Assembly (NCBI GenBank): GCA_963726125.1
Contig: CAVSBG010000002.1
Location: 62,001-126,000 of the forward strand
DNA length: 64,000 nt
Origin: JAMXLO01 sp963726125
Lineage (GTDB): Bacteria > Pseudomonadota > Alphaproteobacteria > Acetobacterales > Acetobacteraceae
Direction of reading: 5' to 3'
Shown: positions 44,080-52,463 of the stretch, piece by piece
Numbering within the stretch: position 1 is the first letter of the stretch
How the letters are laid out: each line of letters starts with the position of its first letter
Program-made: the position numbers and the translations under genes
The notes under the pieces: model-generated
What the model was told of the DNA's origin: nothing
Databases searched by the model: none
What the model saw: the letters and a program-made list of their open reading frames with translations, nothing else

Positions 44080-45480
44080 TCAATCCCGCGGCAATTCAGA
44101 GACGAACGTTCGCAGCTTGCCGGCCCCGGTACGGGGTATCGACTCGCAGTATACCAGCTCGATGCGGAACGCATCGCCGAATGCAGCCAACAGCACCGTC
44201 CGGACACGCTGTTCCTCGTCCGCGGTCAGCGGACGGGCAACCGCCAGTCGCGCCTCTATCAGTTCCAGGCTGCACTGCACAATCTGGAATTCGCGGAGCG
44301 CCGGGATCCTCGCCAGCCGATAATGACTTGCGTTGTTGCGCCGCCTTTCGCCGTTCGGCAGCGTCACGTAGTCGTCCAGCCGCCCAATGACATTCGTCAG
44401 CACCGGCAGTCCACGGCCGCACGGACAGGGCTCGCCTACCTCGGCCTCATCACCGATCTCGTAGCGCAGCAGCGGCATGGCAAAGTTGTGCAACGGCGTG
44501 ACGATGACGCGACCGATCTCACCGCTCCCGCAAGGACGACCATCCACATCCAGCACCTCGACCAGCGCCAGTTCCGACTGGATATGGAAATGCGGATGCT
44601 CCGGGCACTGCAGTGCGATGTAGCCACACTCGGCCGCAGAGTAATTATGCACGATGCGCACGCCGAATACGTCCTGGCACAGCGCACGCAGATCGGGATC
44701 CACCACCTCGCTCAACGTCCACACCGCACGCAGGTTCGGCAGCGTAATGCCGGCATCGCGACAATGACCAAGCAGAATGCGCAGGGCGGACGGGTTGGCG
44801 GAGAGATACTCCGGACGCAGCCGCCGCAATCGTTCAGCCTGTTCCGATAGCGGCGTCCCATCGTCGATCAGGGCCATCGGCCCGGTACGCCAGAGTAACG
44901 ATATCGGAGAACCCCAGTCAGGCAGGCTCAAACCCTCCGGCGACCGCGCTTGCCTGATATTGGCCTCACCGAGACTGTCGGGTATCGGGCGCAGCCGGGC
45001 GATGGTTCCGAGCATGTCCTCACGGTGCCAGATCTCCTCGCGCACCCGCACCGCGTTCCACAGCAGCCTCTCCAGTTCGCTCCTGCGTACACGCACCGGA
45101 ATGCCGGACGAGCCACCGGTGCTGCTCACGCCAGTGCCGCCGTGCGACGCCGGGATCGTCGTGGCGCGCAACAGTTCACCCGCGTCCTGCACATCTCGCC
45201 GCGTCAGTATCGGCAGGCGTGCCCAGGCCGCCTCGGTCAGTGGTTCGTTTGGATCGATGCCGGCGAGCCGCAGGCGTTCGGCATGGAACGGCACGGTGGC
45301 CGCCGCGTGCCGCAGCAGAAGCTGCAACTGCTCGAACTGACGTGCGCGCAACTGCTCCGCAGGCCACCACTGGGTTTCATCGAACTGGCGTTGCAACGCC
45401 AGCAGTTGCGCGGCGGTCCCGCTCAGCAACGCAGGCCACGTGGTCTGCTCGATCGAAGAGCGCAGTTCGGCGAATTCCAT
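44080..45480 (-). CDS. PaaK/CapK-like adenylate-forming ligase, third copy
   Basis: 466 aa from the ATG at 45480, which overlaps the upstream copy's stop by one base (TGATG). Phenylacetate-CoA-ligase-like family: phosphate loop VSSTGGSSGIPVRVRRS, NYSAAECGYIALQC, LLRYEIGDEAEVGEPCPCGR with the Cys-x-Cys-Gly zinc-type motif of PaaK, and SIPRTGAGKLRTFVSE, containing the catalytic Lys of the C-terminal domain. It would activate an aryl or acyl acid as the AMP ester. It is the last of three tandem paralogues and the most divergent from the other two. Confidence 0.88.
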   Translation of the reverse strand: MEFAELRSSIEQTTWPALLSGTAAQLLALQRQFDETQWWPAEQLRARQFEQLQLLLRHAAATVPFHAERLRLAGIDPNEPLTEAAWARLPILTRRDVQDAGELLRATTIPASHGGTGVSSTGGSSGIPVRVRRSELERLLWNAVRVREEIWHREDMLGTIARLRPIPDSLGEANIRQARSPEGLSLPDWGSPISLLWRTGPMALIDDGTPLSEQAERLRRLRPEYLSANPSALRILLGHCRDAGITLPNLRAVWTLSEVVDPDLRALCQDVFGVRIVHNYSAAECGYIALQCPEHPHFHIQSELALVEVLDVDGRPCGSGEIGRVIVTPLHNFAMPLLRYEIGDEAEVGEPCPCGRGLPVLTNVIGRLDDYVTLPNGERRRNNASHYRLARIPALREFQIVQCSLELIEARLAVARPLTADEEQRVRTVLLAAFGDAFRIELVYCESIPRTGAGKLRTFVSELPRD

Positions 45481-46880
45481 CACACCCGCGGCAAATCGGA
45501 CATAAAAGGCCGCAACTTGCCGGCTGCGGTCCGCGGAATCGTTTCGCATGGCGTCAGCACGATATCGAACTCTCCACCCAGTTCCGCCGCCAGGACTGCC
45601 GTTATCGTCGCCTTCTCGTTCGCCGACAGCGGGCGCCCGAGCACCATCAATACCTCGATCCGCTCAACACTACGCTGCACGATCTGGAACTCCCGGATCG
45701 CAGCGACCTCGGCGAGCCGGTAATGATTGAGGATCGGACGCCGTTTCTCGCCGGACGGCAGCGTCAGGTAGTCAAGCGTCCGGCCGACCACCCGTCGCAG
45801 CACTGGCAGGCCGCGGCCACAAGGACAGGGCGCGCCAACCTCGGCCTCGTCGCCTAGTTCGTAACGCAACAGCGGCATGGCAAAGTTGTGCAGCGGCGTA
45901 ACGACGACGCGCCCGATCTCACCCGGCGCGCAGGGACTGCCGGCGTCGTTCAATACCTCCACAAAGATGACTTCGGACTGGACATGGTAATGGTCATGAT
46001 CCGGGCACTGGAGCGCAATATAGCCGGTCTCTGCCGCCGAATAGTTGGCGACGATGCGCACGCCGAATACATCATGGCATAATCTACGCAGCGATTCGTC
46101 CACCACTTCGCTGACCGTCCAGACCGCAAGCAGGTCAGGCAGCACGATGTGCTTGTCCCGGCAATGGCCGAGCAGAAGGCGCAGGTTTGAGGGATCGGTG
46201 AACAGATACACCGCCTCCATCCGCCGCAAAAACTCGGCTTGCCGCGGCACCGGCGTCGTATAGTCGAGGACCGCAGATCGGCCGGTCCGCCACAGCAGCG
46301 CGGCCGGTGGTCCCCAATCTGCGCCTTGCAGTCCATCAGCCGATCTCACCTGGCGCTTCTGCTCCTCCGTGAGGCCGTCTGGTTGCGCGCGCACCCGCAC
46401 CATGCATCCCAGCATATCATCCCGGTGCCAGATCTCCTCGCGAACGGCGACGGCACTCCACATCAGGCCATCCACGGCGGACCTGCGCACGTGCACGGGA
46501 ATGCCAGTGGAACCACCAGTAGTGGTCTCGCCGGTAACACCATGCGACGCAGGGATCGACGTGGCATGCAGCAGGCCGCCCGCGTCATGCACGTCCCACC
46601 GCGTCAGTATCGGCAGGCGTGCCCAGGCTGCCTCGGTCAGCGGTTCGTTTGGATCGATGCCGGCGAGCCGCAGGCGTTCGGCGTGGAATGGCACGGTGGC
46701 CGCCGCGTGCCGCAGCAGAAGCTGCAACTGCCCAAACTGACGCGCGCGCAGCTGCTCCGCAGGCCACCACTGGGTTTCATCGAACTGGTATTGCAAGGCC
46801 AGCAGCTGCGCCGCGGTTCCTGCCGGGACCGCGGGCCAGGCGACCTGCTCGATCGAAGAGCGCAGTTCGGCGATCTCCAT
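45480..46880 (-). CDS. PaaK/CapK-like adenylate-forming ligase, second copy
   Basis: 466 aa from the ATG at 46880, one-base overlap with the first copy's stop. It has GETTTGGSTGIPVHVRRS, NYSAAETGYIALQCPDHDHY, GEIGRVVVTPLHNFAMPLLR, DEAEVGAPCPCGRGLPVL and ETIPRTAAGKLRPFMSDL. It resembles the first copy closely in protein and DNA, so the duplication is fairly recent. All catalytic motifs are kept, so both are probably active. The N-terminal extension seen if one starts at 46949 only re-reads the end of the upstream gene in another frame. Confidence 0.88.
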   Translation of the reverse strand: MEIAELRSSIEQVAWPAVPAGTAAQLLALQYQFDETQWWPAEQLRARQFGQLQLLLRHAAATVPFHAERLRLAGIDPNEPLTEAAWARLPILTRWDVHDAGGLLHATSIPASHGVTGETTTGGSTGIPVHVRRSAVDGLMWSAVAVREEIWHRDDMLGCMVRVRAQPDGLTEEQKRQVRSADGLQGADWGPPAALLWRTGRSAVLDYTTPVPRQAEFLRRMEAVYLFTDPSNLRLLLGHCRDKHIVLPDLLAVWTVSEVVDESLRRLCHDVFGVRIVANYSAAETGYIALQCPDHDHYHVQSEVIFVEVLNDAGSPCAPGEIGRVVVTPLHNFAMPLLRYELGDEAEVGAPCPCGRGLPVLRRVVGRTLDYLTLPSGEKRRPILNHYRLAEVAAIREFQIVQRSVERIEVLMVLGRPLSANEKATITAVLAAELGGEFDIVLTPCETIPRTAAGKLRPFMSDLPRV

Positions 46881-48316
46881 CACTCGCTCGGCAAATCTGA
46901 CATAAAAAGCCGCAGCTTGCCGGCGGCGGTCCGCGGAATCGTTTCGCAAGGCGTCAGCACGATATCGAACTCGCCACCCAGGTCCGCTGCCAGAATAGCC
47001 ATTATCGTTGCCGTCTCATCCGTCGACAGCGGGCAGCTAAGCACCATCAATACCTCGATCCGCTCAAGACTGCGCTGCACGATCTGGAACTCCTGGATCG
47101 CAGCGACCTCCGCCAGCCCGTAATGATTGACGTTCGGGCGTCGTCGGTCGCCGGATGGCAGCGTCAGGTAGTCAAACGTGCGGCCGACCACCCGTCGCAG
47201 CACGGGCAAACCACGGCCACAAGGACAGGGCGCGCCAACCTCGGCTTCGTCGCCGAGCTCGTAACGCAACAGCGGCATGGCGTAGTTGTGCAGCGGCGTA
47301 ACGACGACGCGCCCGATCTCACCCGGCGCGCAAGGACTGCCATCGTCGTTCAACGCCTCCACAAATATGACTTCGGACTGGACATGGTAATGATCATGAT
47401 CCGGGCACTGGAGCGCAATGTAGCCGGTCTCTGCCGCCGAGTAGTTGGAGACGATGCGCACGCCGAATACGTCATGGCACAACTTGCGCAGCGAGCCGTC
47501 CACGACTTCGCTGATCGTCCAGACCGCGCGCAGGTCAGGCAGTGCGATATGGTTGTCCCGGCAATGGCCGAGCAGGAGGCGCAGGTTCGAGGGAACCGTG
47601 TACAGATACATCGCCTGCATCCGCCGCAAAAATTCGGCCTGCCGCGACACCGGCGTCATATAGTCGAGTATCGCGGATTGGCCTGTCTGCCACAGCAGCG
47701 CGGCAGGTGGTCCCCAACTTGCGCCTTGCAGTCCATCAGCCGATATCAACTGGCGCTGCTGCTCCTCCGTGAGGCCAGCCGGTGGCCCGCGCACCCGTAC
47801 CATGTACCCCAGCGTATCATCGCGGTGCCAGATCTCCTCGCGAATGGCCACCGCACTCCACATCAGATTATCCACAGCCGATCGGCGGACGCGCACGGGA
47901 ACACCGGTGGAGCCGCCAGTGGTTGTCTCGCCAGTGATACCGTGCGACGCCGGGATCGACGTGGCATGCAGCAGAGCGCCCGCGTCATGCACATCCCGCC
48001 GCGTGAGTATCGGCAGTCGCGCCCAGGCCGCCTCGGTCAGCGGTTCGTCGAGATAGACGCCGGCACGACGCAGGCGTTCGGCGTGGAATGGCACCGTGGC
48101 CGCAGCGTGCTGCAGCAGAAGTTGCAACTGCCCGAATTGGTGCGCGCGAAGCTGCTCCGCGGGCCACCACTGCGTCACGTCGAACTGGTACTGCAAGGCC
48201 AGCAGCTGCGCCGCGGTTCCGGTGGGGACCGCGGGCCAGGCGACCTGCTCGATCGACGAAAGAGGCTCCATCCGGAACGGTCCATAGCAGATGCGCTGTG
48301 CGATAACAGTCGCCAT
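46880..48316 (-). CDS. PaaK/CapK-like adenylate-forming ligase, first copy
   Basis: 478 aa from the ATG at 48316; an ATG at 48271 (MEPLSSIEQ) aligns better with the starts of the other copies and is an alternative. Motifs: GETTTGGSTGVPVRVRRS, NYSAAETGYIALQC, LLRYELGDEAEVGAPCPCGR and ETIPRTAAGKLRLFMSDL. It is the lead gene of the translationally coupled triplet, divergent from the LuxR-type regulator at 48455, with about 140 bases between them for shared control. No partner reductase, acyl carrier or ring-oxidation gene is adjacent, so the activated acid is unknown. Confidence 0.88.
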   Translation of the reverse strand: MATVIAQRICYGPFRMEPLSSIEQVAWPAVPTGTAAQLLALQYQFDVTQWWPAEQLRAHQFGQLQLLLQHAAATVPFHAERLRRAGVYLDEPLTEAAWARLPILTRRDVHDAGALLHATSIPASHGITGETTTGGSTGVPVRVRRSAVDNLMWSAVAIREEIWHRDDTLGYMVRVRGPPAGLTEEQQRQLISADGLQGASWGPPAALLWQTGQSAILDYMTPVSRQAEFLRRMQAMYLYTVPSNLRLLLGHCRDNHIALPDLRAVWTISEVVDGSLRKLCHDVFGVRIVSNYSAAETGYIALQCPDHDHYHVQSEVIFVEALNDDGSPCAPGEIGRVVVTPLHNYAMPLLRYELGDEAEVGAPCPCGRGLPVLRRVVGRTFDYLTLPSGDRRRPNVNHYGLAEVAAIQEFQIVQRSLERIEVLMVLSCPLSTDETATIMAILAADLGGEFDIVLTPCETIPRTAAGKLRLFMSDLPSE

Positions 48317-48454
48317 CCAGTTTGCCGAACGTCAAGAACGCCACCCTGATCGCGGCACCGTGATGTATTGGGGCCTATTGCACTATCACTGGTTGTCCCG
48401 ACCACGTGATTTGATAGTTCCTTGTAAGAATTGCGTGCCATCTTTTTCGGCGCG

Positions 48455-49108
48455 ATGTCCTTGAAAATCCTGATCGCCGACGACCACGCCCTGGTGCGCC
48501 AGGGGCTTCGCCAGCTTCTCGGCGACAAGAACCCGGACTATGAGTTCGCCGAGGCCGACGGATTGGACGCGACGCTCGATGCACTGGCCACCGGCGGCGC
48601 TGATCTGCTGCTGACCGATCTCAACATGCCAGGCATGGCGGGCGCCGAGAGCCTACGCGCGCTGCGCGAAGCGCATCCGGTCACCAAGGTTGCCGTGCTC
48701 ACTGGCTCCGATGATCGCGCGACGATACTGCAATGCCTTGGGGCGGGCGTGCACGGATATATCCTGAAGACGTCGCCGGTCGAGGAGATCCAACGCGCAA
48801 TCGCCACCATCCTGGCAGGCGGGGTCTACGTCGCACCGTCGCTCACCCAACTGAGCGCATTGCCCCCCGCACGGCCCATCGAGGCCGCCCCCACCGCCGC
48901 CCACAGCGCAGGCAATGGGCCACACTTCACCACACGGCAGATCGACGTGCTGCGGCTGCTGGCCGAAGGACATTCGAACAAGGAGATCGCGCGGACGTTG
49001 GACCTGGGGCCGGGGACGGTGAAGATCCACCTGGCGGCGATCTTCCGGACCTTGCACGCGCATAATCGCACGGAAGCCGTGGTGCTGGCGGCGAAGCTGA
49101 AGCTGTAG
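48455..49108 (+). CDS. NarL/FixJ-type LuxR response regulator
   Basis: 217 aa from the ATG at 48455; the TTG at 48431 is less likely. Receiver domain SLKILIADDHALVRQGLRQL with phospho-acceptor Asp55 in LLLTDLNMPG. After a Pro/Ala linker comes the LuxR helix-turn-helix, FTTRQIDVLRLLAEGHSNKE and LGPGTVKIHLAAIFRTL. No sensor kinase gene is adjacent. Its position divergent from the ligase triplet makes that operon a candidate target. Confidence 0.93.
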   Translation: MSLKILIADDHALVRQGLRQLLGDKNPDYEFAEADGLDATLDALATGGADLLLTDLNMPGMAGAESLRALREAHPVTKVAVLTGSDDRATILQCLGAGVHGYILKTSPVEEIQRAIATILAGGVYVAPSLTQLSALPPARPIEAAPTAAHSAGNGPHFTTRQIDVLRLLAEGHSNKEIARTLDLGPGTVKIHLAAIFRTLHAHNRTEAVVLAAKLKL

Positions 49109-49144
49109 CTGTCACGCAGCTGCCAGCCGACGCGAAACGCACCG

Positions 49145-49528
49145 TCAGCGCAGTTCCCTCACCACCGCCGCGAGCCAGCCACGTAGCTGCTCAGGATCGA
49201 CGGGCTTGGCAAAGAACGTAAAGCCGTGCTCTTGCGCGGCCGCGCCCGACATACGGCCGAGGCTGCCGGACATCACAGCGGTCGGGATCGGCCGACCCGC
49301 GGCCGCTGCGATCGCCAGCGCAACCTGGGCACCGCTCTCCGCCCCATCGACGCTGAAGTCGGTCACAATCGCCGCGACGCTGCCCTGAGCATCCCGCAAC
49401 CCCGCGCGGATCTCCTCCCCGGACGCGCCCAGGACCACGCGATATCCCCAATCGCGCAGCAACATCTCCTGCCCGAGACGAACCAGTGGATCGTCCTCAA
49501 TCAGCACCACGAGAGGAACCTCTGTCAT
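49145..49528 (-). CDS. single-domain response regulator (receiver only)
   Basis: 127 aa, receiver domain alone. Acidic pocket in VVLIEDDPLVRLGQEMLL, phospho-acceptor Asp57 in AAIVTDFSVDG, Lys in FTFFAKPVDPEQLRGWL. It resembles the receiver domains found at the C-terminus of hybrid histidine kinases. It is convergent with the LuxR regulator (36 bases apart), so the two form a small orphan signalling pair. Confidence 0.9.
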   Translation of the reverse strand: MTEVPLVVLIEDDPLVRLGQEMLLRDWGYRVVLGASGEEIRAGLRDAQGSVAAIVTDFSVDGAESGAQVALAIAAAAGRPIPTAVMSGSLGRMSGAAAQEHGFTFFAKPVDPEQLRGWLAAVVRELR

Positions 49529-49742
49529 CGCGCGACTCGCTCGCCACTACCCCAGGATGCCGCTTCGCGCGCCGCGCCGCCAGCTTATGCCGCGGGCTAG
49601 ACCGCTTGCGCCACCGCCCCGGCGCCATCGGCCATGCGGCCTATCCCGATGTGGCAGTTTCGCTTGGCTGAATAGTCGCCGGCGGCGCGGATCGGCTATC
49701 GCAATGGCGGCGAAAACAACAAACCGCCCGGAGGACAAGAAA

Positions 49743-49937
49743 ATGTCGGATACGACCTGCACGATGCCAACGAGCTTCGCCGTCAGCCCGCTGCTGATCT
49801 GTGACCGGCTGCTGACGCTGGCCCAGGATGCCGAACGCGCCGGGCTGCGCGGCGCCGCCCAACACCTGCTGGACCTGGTGTCCGAAGTGCTGGAACCGGT
49901 GATTCCGGCCCATCCAGTTCAGCGGAGCCGCCGATGA
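49743..49937 (+). CDS. small hypothetical protein, 64 aa
   Basis: The ATG at 49743 follows GGAGG at a good distance; the frame from 49557 is not supported. The protein is mostly one amphipathic helical hairpin (PLLICDRLLTLAQDAERAGL, then GAAQHLLDLVSEVLEP). I do not recognise a family. Its last four bases overlap the start of the next gene (ATGA), so the pair is coupled. Confidence 0.65.
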   Translation: MSDTTCTMPTSFAVSPLLICDRLLTLAQDAERAGLRGAAQHLLDLVSEVLEPVIPAHPVQRSRR

Positions 49938-50359
49938 CCGACGAACCATCGGCAATCGTGGGCCGCTTCTGGTCACTGTTGCAGCAGGCCGGATGCCGCG
50001 CCATGCCGGCTGCGAGCAGCGGTAAGCTCCTGGTTGGACGGGACCTCACCGACATCTCGGCAGGAGTAGCGGAGCTGCCGGGAAATTGGCGGTTGGACAC
50101 CACCGAGAGCGTCACCGGCGGAGCCGAGACTGCCCGCATACTGCCACCTCGCGGTTCGGCCCTGCCGCATTTCACATTCGCGCGCAGGGAGGGCTTCATC
50201 ACGGTTCGCATGAACGCGGCGGGTTCGGCCGGATCGCTGGTGTTCGGCGTGTTCGCGACGGCCAACGCGGCTCTGGACGCGATTCACAACGACATCATGT
50301 CGCGCATGATCTGCGGTGACGCTCAGGCATTGACGGCAGCGGCGCCGCAGGCAGCGTAA
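49934..50359 (+). CDS. hypothetical protein, 141 aa
   Basis: Coupled to the 64-aa gene by ATGA. A soluble mixed alpha/beta sequence with ARREGFITVRMNAAGSAGSL and VFATANAALDAIHNDIM; no motif that I recognise. The last 15 codons lie in a 46-base segment that is repeated once more after the stop codon. This is a sign of a recent tandem duplication at the 3' end. Confidence 0.6.
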   Translation: MTDEPSAIVGRFWSLLQQAGCRAMPAASSGKLLVGRDLTDISAGVAELPGNWRLDTTESVTGGAETARILPPRGSALPHFTFARREGFITVRMNAAGSAGSLVFGVFATANAALDAIHNDIMSRMICGDAQALTAAAPQAA

Positions 50360-50406
50360 CGCGGTGACGCTCAGGCATTGACGGCAGCGGCGCCACAGTC
50401 AGCGTA
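50313..50406 (+). repeat. two tandem 46-base direct repeats, period 48
   Basis: GCGGTGACGCTCAGGCATTG starts both copies (50313-50358 and 50361-50406). They differ at two bases. Copy 1 covers the end and stop of the 141-aa gene; copy 2 runs into the end of the MarR-GNAT gene. Confidence 0.9.
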
Positions 50407-51334
50407 GCGTCAGTTCCCAGTCTTCACCGACACAGCGCGGGCCGAAATCGCAGTGCGGGCTGCTTGCGACCAGACGAAAGCCGGCCTGCTGATAAATCGC
50501 CCGCGCTGCCAGCAGGATGTCGTTGGTCCATAGCGTGATGCCGCGATAGCCCGCCTGGCGGGCGAACGCGATGCACTCGGCGACCATGCGGCGGCCGATG
50601 CCTGAACCTCGTGCCGTCGGCTCCACTATCAGCAGGCGAAGCTTCGCCACGTCGTCGGATTTTCGGACCAGGAACACCGAACCGACGTTCACGCCATCCC
50701 GCTCGGCGATCCAGCAGCGTTCACGCGCGGGATCGTGTTCCGCGAGGAAACCGCCGGCAACCTGCGCGACCAACGCCTCGAAGCGGTGGTCGAATGCGTA
50801 CTCGTCGGCATACAGCGCGGCGTGACGGGCAACCACCCAGCCTATGTCGCCAGGCCTGTGTTGGCGCAGCAACCAGACCGCCGAGTGGGAAACACCCAGC
50901 AATGCCTCGATGCGCTGCATGGCGGTGATCAGATCGGACTGCGCGGGCTCCGACAGGGCAGCCAGCAGAGCACCCACTTCCGCGCGGGAACGTGCGTCGA
51001 GCGGAGCGAACGCCTCGGCGCCGGCCGTCGTCAGGGACAGCAGGTTCTGCCGGCGGTCCGTGCCCGAGGCGCTCCGGACCAGCAGGCCGTCGCGTTCGAA
51101 CGCCTGCAGCATGCGGCTGAGGTAGCCCGCGTCCATCTCCAGGTCGCGGCCCAGCTCTGTGGCGGTTGGTTCGGCGCGATGAGCCAGCTCGTAGAGCACC
51201 CGCGCCTCGGCAAGCGAGAAGCGGCTCTGTAACAGGCCTTCCCGCAGCGCGCCGATGACGCGCGTGTAGAACCGGCTGAACCGCCGGACAGCTGCAATGC
51301 GTTGATCAAGGCTGGGTGTGGTGGTGGCATCCAT
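50399..51334 (-). CDS. MarR-type regulator fused to GNAT acetyltransferase
   Basis: 311 aa. Residues 1-145 are a winged-helix MarR domain (FYTRVIGALREGLLQSRFSL, AEARVLYELAHRAEP, ATELGRDLEMDAGYLSRML, DGLLVRSASGTDRRQNLLSL). Residues 150-311 are a GNAT fold with the acetyl-CoA loop IVEPTARGSGIGRRMVAECI. The fusion is a known family architecture, but its substrates are mostly unknown. A palindrome overlapping its promoter suggests autoregulation. Its 3' end lies on the 46-base direct repeat. Confidence 0.9.
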   Translation of the reverse strand: MDATTTPSLDQRIAAVRRFSRFYTRVIGALREGLLQSRFSLAEARVLYELAHRAEPTATELGRDLEMDAGYLSRMLQAFERDGLLVRSASGTDRRQNLLSLTTAGAEAFAPLDARSRAEVGALLAALSEPAQSDLITAMQRIEALLGVSHSAVWLLRQHRPGDIGWVVARHAALYADEYAFDHRFEALVAQVAGGFLAEHDPARERCWIAERDGVNVGSVFLVRKSDDVAKLRLLIVEPTARGSGIGRRMVAECIAFARQAGYRGITLWTNDILLAARAIYQQAGFRLVASSPHCDFGPRCVGEDWELTLR

Positions 51335-51342
51335 AAGTTGGT

Positions 51343-51371
51343 ATAATCAACAGACTAATTGACTTAGTCAA
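51343..51371 (-). promoter_or_regulatory. promoter with palindromic operator for the MarR-GNAT gene
   Basis: On the minus strand TTGACT (51371-51366) and GATTAT (51348-51343) are separated by 17 bases, close to sigma70 consensus. The -35 lies inside a 13-base palindrome, TTGACTTAGTCAA (51359-51371), a plausible MarR operator. The -10 ends only nine bases before the ATG at 51334, so the transcript would be nearly leaderless. Confidence 0.6.
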
Positions 51372-51618
51372 GTAATTCCCGCAGCGGACGCGATCACCGC
51401 GGCGTGCGGCGAGCCGAAGCTATCCAATGAAAAATCCGAGATTTCCCGCAGTTGTGAACACGCCCGAAAAGCATAGCCATCAATGCGATGTGAAGACTGG
51501 AAAGTTCTGCCAGCCCAATTGACGCCCCATTTGAATCCAACTTAGCGACCAGCCGAAATCAAATCTCGCCATCGGCGCCACCGTTGCAAATTCAACATTC
51601 GATCGACGGAGGACTACA

Positions 51619-51966
51619 ATGTTGGTTCGAAAAATACACTTTGCCGTTCCAGTGCTGGGTCTTTTGGCTACGACCTCGATTGCCCAGGCACAGGTTCAGA
51701 TCATCCAGCCGGCCCCGGTGCAGTCCAGTGCGGTGGTGATCGCGCCAAGCGCGCCGCCGCCGCCACAGGTCGAGACGATCCCGCCGCCCCCGGCGCAAAC
51801 CATGACCTGGCGCGCCGGCCACTGGATGTGGAACGGCGCGAGCTGGGCGTGGGCGCCTGGTCAGTACGTCGCCCGCCCGGCGCCGACAGCGGTCTGGAGC
51901 CCCGGTCATTGGGAGCCGCAGCCCACCGGCGGCTACGTGTGGGTGGACGGCAGCTGGCAGGGCTGA
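51619..51966 (+). CDS. YXWGXW-repeat secreted protein
   Basis: 115 aa with GGAGG before the ATG. The Sec signal peptide ends IAQAQ. A Pro/Val-rich stretch is followed by Trp-rich repeats, WRAGHWMWNGASWAWAPGQY and PTAVWSPGHWEPQPTGGYVW, matching the YXWGXW repeat family of envelope proteins. Function unknown, probably periplasmic or outer-membrane associated. Overlaps the next gene by one base (TGATG). Confidence 0.85.
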   Translation: MLVRKIHFAVPVLGLLATTSIAQAQVQIIQPAPVQSSAVVIAPSAPPPPQVETIPPPPAQTMTWRAGHWMWNGASWAWAPGQYVARPAPTAVWSPGHWEPQPTGGYVWVDGSWQG

Positions 51967-52346
51967 TGAAGGGCACGATGCCCCGCATGAGGCTCGCCAT
52001 GCTGCTGGGTTCGGCCCTCGCCGGCCTCAGCGCGTGCGCGAGCACGCCGCCGCGCGAGACGCAGGTGATCGTGCAAACCCCGGCCCAGCCTGTCGTGCAG
52101 ACGATGATGGCACCTGGGCCGCCACCGCCACCGCATTCGGAGTTGGTGCCGCCTCCGCCGCCCGGGTCGGGGCCGGTGGTCTGGCAGCCGGGGCATTGGT
52201 TGTTCACCGGCGCTCCAGGCCGCGACTGGTCCTGGCAGCCAGGGCAATATGTCCCGCCGCCGATGGGGCAAACCACCTGGGTGCCGGGACGCTGGCAGCA
52301 GCAGCCGACCGGCGGCTGGACCTGGATGGAGGGCCACTGGGCCTGA
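51966..52346 (+). CDS. YXWGXW-repeat lipoprotein
   Basis: 126 aa. The N-terminus has a lipoprotein signal with lipobox LSAC (MRLAMLLGSALAGLSAC); the true start may be one of three in-frame ATGs at 51966-51987. After a Pro-rich linker come WQPGHWLFTGAPGRDWSWQP and WVPGRWQQQPTGGWTW repeats, as in its upstream neighbour. The pair is translationally coupled and probably works together at the outer membrane. Confidence 0.83.
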   Translation: MKGTMPRMRLAMLLGSALAGLSACASTPPRETQVIVQTPAQPVVQTMMAPGPPPPPHSELVPPPPPGSGPVVWQPGHWLFTGAPGRDWSWQPGQYVPPPMGQTTWVPGRWQQQPTGGWTWMEGHWA

Positions 52347-52390
52347 AGTCTCCCTCCCCTGCCCTCGCCGCTCCCCGGTAGCGAGGTCAG

Positions 52391-52450
52391 CGTCTGTTGT
52401 CAGGGCGTGACCATGATGGTCTGATGTCCCCAACGTTCTGACAACAGACG
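52391..52450. repeat. 13-bp inverted repeat upstream of an LLM oxidoreductase gene
   Basis: CGTCTGTTGTCAG (52391-52403) and CTGACAACAGACG (52438-52450) are perfect complements. Inside the 34-base loop is GACCATGATGGTC, a second short palindrome. It lies 13 bases before the start of the gene at 52464, so it could be an operator or a structured leader. Confidence 0.7.
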
Positions 52451-52463
52451 ACCGGGGACTGCC

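Noticed and set aside
47123..48349. 408-aa plus-strand frame opposite the first ligase copy
   Set aside because: Shadow frame. A similar one occurs opposite the second copy because the copies are duplicated, so its conservation carries no weight.
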